Positions 54,311 to 64,000 of a stretch of DNA of 64,000 nt are shown here, piece by piece. The notes under the pieces are model-generated. The model had not been told where the DNA came from. It saw nothing but the letters and a program-made list of their open reading frames with translations, and made no database searches. The stretch is taken from contig OY754984.1 of the NCBI GenBank assembly GCA_963576475.1, positions 20,299,215-20,363,214 on the forward strand, in the 5' to 3' direction. The position numbers and the translations under genes are program-made. The stretch is from Molanna angustata. Taxonomy: Eukaryota > Arthropoda > Insecta > Trichoptera > Molannidae. The number at the start of each line of letters is the position of its first letter. The stretch's first letter is position 1.

Positions 54311-54838
54311 TGGGGATATAGTGGGGAGTTACGATTTCGCAATTTTTAAGGGTATTTTTTATTGCAGATTATTAACTAGTATCATGCTGAGATTGTATTA
54401 TGAAAGATTCATCACAATGTATCTGTATGTGTGTGTGTGTGTGCTATATGTTGCGTGCTGTGTGCTATGTATGGCGTGTTCATTTTACTTTATCAACTAT
54501 AGACTAAAGTAGGTACTCATTTGATTCTTTTCAAATTTTGCAAATATGAATTTCTAATGCTCGCTTAGACCCCGTTAGATTTTGAAGGATATCTGAATAG
54601 TGCTTCTCAACTATCAAATATTTCAAAGTGACCCCAAGCTCAGGAAATTTTTTATTTGAAATTATTATTTTCAAATTGTTAAAAAGGCACATCACTTTCA
54701 TAAAATGGCATTGAAGAGTTATCAAGTTTTCATAATAATATATTTAAATAAAAAAATAATTGAACAAACTCATTTAATGAAATGCAGAAAAAATTCTATT
54801 CAAAATTTGAATACTTTAGTGACTTGTTAGTGAAGAGT
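54295..54838. mobile_element. TIR element family T, copy 2
   Basis: Starts ACTCCTCACTAACC at the end of the third 115-bp unit and ends TAGTGAAGAGT. The interior matches copy 1 (12582-13092), including the GTGTGTG tract. No transposase. Confidence 0.75.
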
Positions 54839-54894
54839 TTAGCGTTAGCCACAACTCACTCGTTTAAGTAATAAGATTAATACGCGTAACGTCT

Positions 54895-55130
54895 TTGATT
54901 TTATTCCTTTTTTAAATTATACGAGTATCACGTCGTTGATTTTATTACATTTTTAAATTTACGCCACGCCTTTGATTTAATTCCTTTCGTAAATTATATA
55001 TGAATAGTGTACGTGTTTCATTTTATTCTTTTTTTAAATTATACGAGTAATACGCACACGTCTTTGATTTTATTCCTTTTTTTAAATTAAGCGAGTATAC
55101 TTCGTATAATTTCGTTCCTTATTTAATTTT
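54895..55130 (+). repeat. degenerate tandem repeat, about 55-60 bp x 4
   Basis: Repeated 'ACGTCTTTGATTTTATTCC' + 'TTTTTTAAATTATACGAGTA' with many substitutions. Units are unequal in length. Confidence 0.7.
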
Positions 55131-55861
55131 ATTCCTTTTCGCGTATGTCTTTGATTTAGAATAATTATAAACATTTCTCTCCGTAACTCGTCTATTGCCT
55201 GATGACAATTTCTTTCGATTAAATGGTTTATCGGCGTTCATATATGAGATTACATACGACGTAAGCGTATGTAATGTTTACAATGCTAAAGTTGTACGGA
55301 GGACGGTTCTCTCTGCCTACCGCGTCAGTAACAAGGCGCGATTGTATGCATGTTGAATGAGTGAACATTTCTTGTTTTGTCGCGTTTTTTGGCACTATCT
55401 TATTTCGTGTAAATGAAAACTTCGGAATATATATGTACATAATAATGTTGTTGCGCATAAAATCTTGCCATTTATTAATATTCTTATTATCATAATAATA
55501 TGTGCGAATAAGTATGTATGTATTGTTACATGTCATATACCTTAGTACATAAGTAATGTTTAATAATTTCTAGCAACTTTATAGTTTACCCAAGGTGATT
55601 GATTCTATATTTATGTACATAGCTTGTTGTTGACATCGAGAGGTATTTCCCTAACCTAACATAACCTAACCTACTATTTCCTAGATACTAAATAAACACG
55701 ACTGGACATGTGACATCATTATCGTTATTAATATAATTCATAGTATCATTTGTTTAAATTTATTTATTTGTTCTCTTATTTAACTGTTAATTCCGAGTAT
55801 TCGTTATTTCACCCTTTTTATTTACTTCACCTGTCTTAAATGGAATTTTGCAATAGTTGCA
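55131..55861. other. unassigned interval with LINE X end
   Basis: 55297-55350 is a LINE X 3'-end scrap ('GGACGGTTCTCTCTGCC'). The rest, including a run of 'CCTAACCTAACATAACC' type at about 55650-55672, is unassigned. Confidence 0.45.
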
Positions 55862-56090
55862 TTCAGGCGTTATTCATATCGTTATTAGATAGATTTCAGT
55901 TTTCTTTAACTTCAATAACCACAATTGTGACTGCTATACATGTTGCAAAATTTTCAGGCGTTATTAGATCGATTTCAGTTTTCTTTAACTTCAATAACCA
56001 CAATTGTGACTGCTATACATTTTGCATAATATTCAGGCGTTATTCATATCATTATTAGATCGATATCAGTTTTCTTTAACTTTGATCTTC
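55862..56090 (+). repeat. tandem repeat, about 79-91 bp x 3
   Basis: 'CAGGCGTTATT' starts at 55864, 55955 and 56034. Units share 'ATTAGATCGATTTCAG', 'TTTTCTTTAACTTCAATAAC' and 'CACAATTGTGACTGC'. The first and third carry an extra 'CATATCGTT'. Confidence 0.85.
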
Positions 56091-56239
56091 ATTTCAAAGT
56101 TAAGAAAACTTGAAAAAGGGTGTCCTAAAAAGTTTGTTTTATTTACTTGATTTTACAATGTTTTGTTTTGCAATGTTTGCTTTTATTCTTGACTAGGTAC
56201 TGTGTAATAATGGAGATATGATTTCACAATTTCTATATT

Positions 56240-56400
56240 GAAAATAAAAATGTTAATAGTAACAAAATTTCATGTTTAAATTAACCGAACTATAGTGACT
56301 ACAACATTTGATTTTGTGCACACAGCCAAACAGTACAGTCATAAATAGATAAACCTTAATTACTTATAACAAATGTTTGGCTTACACGCAGGTAGCCAGT
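56240..56400 (+). repeat. repeat family F, copy 3
   Basis: Shares 'AGTAACAAAATTTCATGTTT', 'TAGTGACTACAACATTTG' and 'TTTTGTGCACACAGCCAAA' with 19360 and 38175. Confidence 0.55.
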
Positions 56401-58204
<1,804 letters not shown>

Positions 58205-58630
58205 CACTAATCGTAATGTTAACCTTGACGTATGCAAGCGATACTTGGGGACACGGCAAAAGTCGCATGACAGCAGACTGAATGCAGTTGAAATAAGAAT
58301 TTGTAACAAGACAATGTATGACAGGATAAGAAATGTGAAAGATAAAGAAAGATGTCATCAACAGAATGAAAGAAAGATCGTTTGACCACATATGACGAAC
58401 TCTGACGAAGAGAATATACAAAGTCGATAGGAATGGAACAAGAGGTTGTGGTAGTCCAAGAAAAAATTGCACGACCATGTGGACCACAATCTGAAAGAAG
58501 GAAATCTAAGAAGCTTTAACAACAGACAAGCATGTATGAGACGATACCTGAATGTCTAGCTATAAAAATGTGGCCTTCGGTTCTCTCTACCTGTTCTGTG
58601 AGGGACATGGCGTGATGGTATGTATGTACT
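58205..58630 (+). pseudogene. LINE family X, decayed copy
   Basis: The + strand holds, through many frameshifts, the order seen at 24540-25215: 'TYASDTW', 'HESR.NAVE'-like, 'MYDRIRN', 'GNLRSFNNRQACMRRYLN', 'GFRLSL'-type end and 'GGCGTGATGGTATGTATGTA'. Old copy. Confidence 0.75.
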
Positions 58631-60268
58631 CAAATCCTCACAGCTGAAAGTCTTCAGTGACTAAAGCGATTGCCCAGCTTCCAGTTGATCGGGTGTCTGT
58701 TTGATCTTACTATTATTAAATATCTTCAGTTTATAAACTCGTATGTTGAAATTTTAATTGAATCCAGCATCATATTATGGCTTTCGGTGTGTTCCGGCGT
58801 CTTGTATTAATAAGTTGGACGCGCTTTCATATACCAACGATTCAATAAGTTAAAAGATTTTACGGCATCCATATCCACAAATATTTGGTCGAGTGATAGA
58901 TAGAAGACCTTTTAGTCAGTTTAGGACAATAAACGAATAAAAGTAGAATTTACGTCATACACCGGCACTAAAAATATGGTAATTTGGACAGTGATATTAA
59001 CTATGCACATAGATGTGGTTGATGTCTAAACAAAAATAATGAATGCATTCGTATACTCCTAACTATTTTGAAATAAATTTGTGCACAACTCAAAATCACC
59101 AGCAAATTGTTTCATGCTTAAAAACGCAAAAGAAATTTCTCGGTTTTCTATAAATAAATTGATATTAAATCCACAAGTCCTCGTTTCCCATCGTTGGTGG
59201 GTAGCTAGTGCAAAACCTCAGTCTACTACTTCATACATGGATCGAGTGTCATGTGGCTTCTTGACTGTCGGATCTGCGATTGCAGTACATCTTACTTAAC
59301 CAAGTCACTTTACATGGCACCAAAGTACTTTGGACCTTTATATACTTATGTCGATAATTTAATTGGTATGTATATATTTCATTTGATCTAGTTTCATATT
59401 ATTTTATTTTATCTTGCTATCCTCGTTCATCATAGTTTAAATCCATAATTGTACAATATATCTTACATTAGATCATGTCTTTTTTTATAGAATGAATAAG
59501 TGTAATTACATTTCCCTTCATTGAAATTCAAACGCTTTATCAAACTTGTTTGGAGATAAATAGCAAAAACATTGTTGTTAAAAAAATATAAAGTATCTCG
59601 GGATATCCTTTAGTCCTGTATTTCAAGTATCAAGTTCATTTTAAGACTGTCGAAAAATGTCAAATAAATAAGCTGGGTGGTGTTTTGTAGTAGAAACTTC
59701 ATTTCCATCGTGTGCAATAACTTAATAAATAGAATTTGATTTATCAATAGTTCAAATTCAACAATTTGCTAAGGCTAATGTGTTCATTGTATTTTAATAC
59801 TTTTGACACATCGCGTTAGGAAATTGTGTAGGTACGTATGTTTAATTACATTCTGCCAGTTGTAAATTCCATCTGCACGATTATGAGGAACTTCTGGGAA
59901 AATTGACCCATTGTATTGTGAAAGACATGTGAACCCGCGATGACGAATAAAGATAGACGATAATATGTAAGACTCGCTTTTGGCCCACATCAGATCTCAG
60001 GTGATAACGCCAGACGAAGAGATTCTTAGACAGTTCCCATGTGATTATTCTGGCACAACTCTACAATAGCTTTTGCCAAAATATTATTATTACTATTATT
60101 CCCAACGCTCCGCGGCGCTTAAAACCCTTTTGTTGCAACTCGTAAACTACATACGGTGAAATGGAGTCGCGGCTACACTTGGCTGAAGTCATCTACACTA
60201 GCTGTCATACGCTGTACGCCAGGCGCTGCCATACAACCGTAAACAATGACTATCTTAGATTTGACAGT
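58631..60268. other. unassigned interval
   Basis: About 1.6 kb without recognised features. A GC-richer patch at about 60105-60235 ('CGCTCCGCGGCGCTT') may belong to an unknown repeat or an upstream region of the candidate exons. Confidence 0.4.
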
Positions 60269-60377
60269 TGATATTCTGGAAAAAAAGTATTTTATTTTAA
60301 TACCTTCCTCTTTTGAGCTCTATAGCGTCGCCGGCGTGGAAGTGGATCGCGATCCCCCTCGATGATATTCTGGAAAA
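60269..60377 (-). mobile_element. short retrotransposed insert with 15-bp target duplication
   Basis: TGATATTCTGGAAAA occurs at 60269-60283 and 60363-60377. Between them lie 79 bp. Read on the minus strand, these start with a GC-rich block ('GGGGGATCGCGATCCACTTC', 'CACGCCGGCGACGC') and end in an A/T-rich tail (TATTAAAATAAAATACTT). The perfect duplication plus tail indicates target-primed reverse transcription, probably a very short 3' end of a LINE or SINE. Confidence 0.7.
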
Positions 60378-60621
60378 GATTTGCCTTATATTTGTCATTG
60401 TTATTGTTTTCAACCTCTTTGACAAGTTTCTAACATACACTGGAATATTTTAAGCGGAAACATATTTTTTTACGTTTATCATTTATTTTCAAGGTCTGAA
60501 ATAACTTTGTGTTCGCTCCCAAAGAAGTGTTGCATATTCAAAAAGACGTGTAAAAAAACAAAACTTACTGTGAAAGTGCTCGAGTGTTAAACAGTTAAAT
60601 CTTGAAGGGGTTGTGTTTTAG

Positions 60622-60700
60622 AGTGAAGACGAGAAAGAAAGCGCCGGAGAGGAAGATGGAATCCTCGATGTTGATGAAGAAGAGCAAGAAGCCAACCACG
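60622..60700 (+). CDS. candidate host exon, acidic peptide
   Basis: Bounded by a plausible 3' splice site (TGTGTTTTAG, ending 60621) and a possible donor (CACG|GTGTGT at 60701). It encodes 26 residues plus one base: SEDEKESAGEEDGILDVDEE followed by EQEANH. A stop immediately upstream in frame coincides with the acceptor TAG, as expected at an exon edge. Codons are GC-richer than the flanks. I do not recognise the protein. The frame also stays open to a stop at 60745-60747, so the donor is uncertain. It could be a chance acidic run. Confidence 0.35.
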
Positions 60701-61096
60701 GTGTGTCACAAGGAACATTTGCATATCAACATTTTGAGGTGTTTTAGGAGGCTAGACTTTATTTTGTAGCAGAATTTATAGTCATATTTGAATCGATCTA
60801 CGAAACCATGTAGGTCAATGCTCAAGAGCCAGTTTTTATTAAATCGAGGAGTGAAAAATTGGTTTGATGCAAAAACATGTTTAGATGTTATAGTTTATCA
60901 AGTAGGTAGTTGTTTTGGGTAGTGTGCCAAATTTACACTGATAGATAGTTTTGGATTATTGAAATTTGAAGAAGAACTTTGTGTGTGCCTTCGAACAGTT
61001 ATCAGCATTTCATTTTTGAAACGGATGAAGAAGAAGAAATAGCATATAATATCTCGTGCATTTAAGTAATTAAGAATCGTTTAAATACTGATTTAG

Positions 61097-61420
61097 GGTC
61101 AAAGTACAAAACACATTCCACTGTTACGAACATATAAGAATGTCAATGTTTGGACTCCGACATGGAGTCGTCTCGAGTTTGGTGTTAGTTTCTATTGGAC
61201 TCTGCGCGTTATCGACCGGACAATGCCAGTGTTGAACGAGCGTGTCCACAACAACTTCGCGTCTACAATTGACGCGGAGGGCTTCGTTCACCTTGACCTT
61301 GAGCTGGAGCTAGAACTGGAGATGGGTGTCGAGGTGACAACCCTCGGAGACCTGAAGAACGGAGGATCACTGGCCCACTATCCAGAGGAATGGACCAAAG
61401 CCAGCCAAAGGACTTGCAAG
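61097..61420 (+). CDS. candidate host exon with possible start codon
   Basis: The frame opens after a TAG at 61094 and runs into a GC-rich stretch. The first in-frame ATG is at 61223. From there 66 codons read MPVLNERVHNNFASTIDAEG, FVHLDLELELELEMGVEV and end TKASQRTCK at 61420, where AAG|GTCAAT offers a phase-0 donor. The switch to AT-rich non-coding DNA just beyond 61420 supports an exon end. An alternating Leu/Glu run (about residues 24-33) is notable. It could be the first coding exon of an isoform or an internal exon (residues before 61223 are also open). No domain recognised, so no function is given. Confidence 0.5.
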
Positions 61421-62112
61421 GTCAATTTTTTATTCTTATTTTATCGTCCCGCTTGTTTCTGTTAAAAATAATTATTTTGGGTCTCATTAGCGAAACGTGA
61501 TCATTGTTCAAATCAATTAAAACAATCTCTTTAAATTCCTGTGTTCCTGTGAATTTCCTGTGAGTTTTTTCAGCTACGTTTTCAATTGATTTCTTAGAAG
61601 TTAAACAATAAGATGACACTAAAGGAATGCTACCAGCTACCAACCGGCCCACCGAATTCGTGTTTCATATAATAATAATTGCTCTACGATTTTGGCAACA
61701 ATGAGCATCTTCATTCGGAGAAGATTTAATTGCAACCCTATCTGAGTTTTTTGGGTTTTAATTAACTGGAAAACTTAAGCATTTATTTGTGTTTCTTTCT
61801 GTTGTCATTATGCGTCAATATAAGTTTCTTAAACTACAGATACAATATGGTAAGTACATACATTTTTCTGAGTATCAGTTATGAATGGATTCATTACATG
61901 ATAATTATTTAAAATGTAGTTTTTCCTTTTCGCTAAGTATATGCCTTTAAGAATAATGAGGGTAAATCTCATGTTCTGTCATTTCTATCGCTGCAATTTA
62001 TTTATTTCACGGATTATGAGCATTTACAACAAAATGAACAAGAAAATCTGTATAGAATGAGTTTCATACAAAACAAGCTAAAGATCCATATTTTAAGAGT
62101 TACTTCGTCTTA
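61421..62112. other. unassigned, possible intron
   Basis: AT-rich, no feature. It would be intron if the preceding exon is real. Confidence 0.4.
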
Positions 62113-62334
62113 CTAATTTGAAGCAATGAATATAGTTTGTGTGTATAGTATGAGTTTGTTATGAAAATCAAACATGCGATATGAAATTTCTCAGAAAAAG
62201 TTTACCTACTGTTTAGTATTTAAACTAATTTGAAACAATGAAGATATTTTGTGTATGTAGTGAGAGTTTGTTATGAAAATCGAACATGCGATGTGAAATT
62301 TCTCAGAAAACGTTTACCTACTGTTTAGTATTTA
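62113..62334 (+). repeat. tandem duplication, 112 bp x 2
   Basis: Two adjacent units share 'CTAATTTGAAGCAATGAA', 'GAGTTTGTTATGAAAATC', 'AACATGCGATATGAAATTTC' and 'GTTTACCTACTGTTTAGTAT'. About 90% identical by eye. Confidence 0.9.
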
Positions 62335-62494
62335 CTATGATGAGTTTACTGTTAAGTTGTGGTTCATGCCGAACTTATTATAACCAAGTAGAAAATATTA
62401 CTATTCCACGATGTACGAGATCATAATATTTTATTTGGCTCAAGTAACAACACAAATCCTTCATTGAAAATCTGTTACTTTACCATGTTAAATA
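62335..62494. other. unassigned AT-rich DNA
   Basis: Nothing supported is seen. Confidence 0.4.
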
Positions 62495-62640
62495 GTCTGA
62501 TACTTCTTCTGGGTCACGATTCTTATATTGGTTTGCACCGCACACTCCATCTCTCCACTTATCACTGTTGTCCGCCAGCTTCTTCATCTCTTCGTAGCAT
62601 CACTGATCGATTACTTGGGGATTTCTGATACTTAAATCGT
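62495..62640 (-). pseudogene. LINE C-terminal fragment, family Z, copy 2
   Basis: Same minus-strand sequence as 53510-53695 ('CTTCTTCTGGGTCACGATTC', 'GTCCGCCAGCTTCTTCATCT'), more degraded. Confidence 0.6.
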
Positions 62641-63814
62641 ATGTTTAAGTTACCATACTTAGTGGATAGATTAACTACATACGTTCGCTCGTGCATTTCG
62701 TCGGAATTTTCGTCGGATGTAATATTGAAAATGCTACTATCTAAGAAGAGATCAAAAGACAGAAACATCATAAATTTTATTTCCCGCTATGCAGGATCAA
62801 TCTGTCAATAATAAACAATTTACCAATAAAATTATTAGATTAGTATAAAATACCTATATTTAAATAACAAAAGTCAATTTATGGGTATAATTTCTTCCAA
62901 TTTACATAGAAAAATTCACTCTAAATGTAGACTTACGGTGTAGAGAATGGTTAGTTTTTACGAATGTCTTATAAGTGTCCTTTCAAGTCAAGTTAACATT
63001 TCCTAAGAAACATCTTCCAATACCATCTTTATATTTTTTTGGCGTTTCTCATGTTTGTCATCATTGGACAATTTTCGTAGAATAATTTGAGAAATATTAC
63101 AATGTAAAACTGATTGCATTATCTTATTATTTGTGACCCACAAACAACTACTCTTGATTGTATTTTTGAGCAATTTTCGCGTCCTATTCAGATATTTCAA
63201 CTGTCCCACGTCAGGGTCATCTCATGGACGTTATCCTAATCGCAGACAATGTCGGTGGCATAACGAATCTGTCGTCGTCGTCGTTCCACTTAAATACGTA
63301 TTTAAACTTTTGTCAATTTATTAAAGTAATTTTTTTTTTCCACCGGTAGCGTCGCATTATCGTGCAACAGTGTTAGCGACCCACCCGCCTATTATTAGAC
63401 GGCATTGATATTTGTTTCAAGGTAAATACCCAAAAATCAATATTGTTTACGTTTCGCTCTTCAGAGGCCATTGTGTTGTTGACGTCCATTAATTATAATA
63501 ATGTCATTAGCGGCCAATTGGTCGGTAATTCCTCGAATGTTTGTTTTGGGTATTTCTTCTTCGTCTACGCATCAGCGAGTTGTGTCATCTCTTTTCAGTT
63601 TGTCATCGATTACATTGTTTGGTTTTGGCTTTGTGAGCCAAGTTCCTTGGCTTTTACTCGCATATAATATATTACATCTACACTTCTATGTAGCTTTGAA
63701 GAATTTGTTTTTTTTTCGGTCATGTAAAGAAGTATTCTAATTATATTATTATCATAACATTTCACCGGATAAAGTGAAAATTCCAATATAATAATATAAT
63801 ATATAATAAATATA
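62641..63814. other. unassigned interval
   Basis: Several 60-80 codon frames on both strands have no motif. A mildly GC-richer stretch at 63195-63300 is unassigned. Confidence 0.4.
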
Positions 63815-64000
63815 ATATAAATGTAATATTACTACTACTGTTGAACGCCTTAAAACAATATATTTTTCACTATTTCAATCCATCTTACAATATGGCATTA
63901 TATGTTGGGGGGAGCTTTTACAACCCTTTTAGTGCCTTTAGAAGTTTTTCAAAGAATCATTATTAAAATTATATTAAAAAAGAGATTTAATTATCCAACT
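63815..64000 (+). pseudogene. LINE fragment running off the right edge
   Basis: In two frames the + strand gives SILQYGIICWGELLQPF and VPLEVFQRIIIKIILKKRFN. This is the '..QYGI..WG......L..Q...IK.IL.K....PT' region after the reverse transcriptase core in Jockey/CR1-like LINEs. One frameshift lies near 63920-63930. It is truncated by the window end. Confidence 0.7.

Noticed and set aside
55640..55680. Telomere-like CCTAA repeats (insect telomere is TTAGG)
   Set aside because: Only a few irregular 'CCTAACC' words, not a tandem array.

Overview
This is eukaryotic nuclear DNA, AT-rich and full of transposable elements. It most likely comes from an insect, and I lean towards a moth or butterfly. 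That rests on the non-LTR retrotransposon families, the tRNA-derived SINEs, the many foldback MITEs and the TTAA piggyBac-type repeats. No species marker is visible, so the order is an inference. I see no bacterial-style gene, no CRISPR array and no intact protein-coding gene. Nearly all recognisable protein sequence is the decayed C-terminal end of mobile-element proteins.

Layout. 1-1.2 kb: 3' part of a Helitron helicase gene with its 3' hairpin and CTAG end. 2.4-3.5 kb: CpG-rich segment that looks like an insect promoter/5' exon region. 3.5-8.9 kb: AT-rich DNA with three foldback MITEs, one of which carries a hammerhead-ribozyme-like motif, plus tRNA-derived SINEs. 9.2-14 kb: L2-like and Jockey/CR1-like LINE fragments, a 44-bp minisatellite and TIR elements. 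14.6-18.6 kb: a hAT-type element, a TA-flanked foldback element, and RTE-like and other LINE fragments. 18.6-23.5 kb: mostly unassigned. 23.5-34 kb: piggyBac-type MITEs, LINE and SINE fragments, and a higher-order satellite. 34-47 kb: LINE ends, SINEs and Helitron-like non-autonomous elements. 47.9-49.5 kb: a Penelope-like fragment (GIY-YIG domain) with a second hammerhead-like motif upstream, abutting a piggyBac-type MITE. 50.6-56.4 kb: a 43-bp tandem array split by a Helitron-like insertion, a second copy of that insertion, and 115-bp and other tandem arrays. 57 kb: about 150 uninterrupted AT repeats. 60.6-61.4 kb: two GC-richer segments that look like host coding exons. 63.8-64 kb: start of another LINE.

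How it fits together. The likely host content is a candidate promoter/first exon near 3 kb and candidate exons near 60.6-61.4 kb, all on the + strand. One reading is a single long gene whose repeat-laden intron fills most of the window, but two unrelated genes are equally possible. Autonomous partners of most non-autonomous repeats are absent. The most unusual items are the two 42-nt hammerhead-like motifs with the same architecture, and the Helitron-like insertion whose pre-insertion site can be rebuilt from its satellite target.
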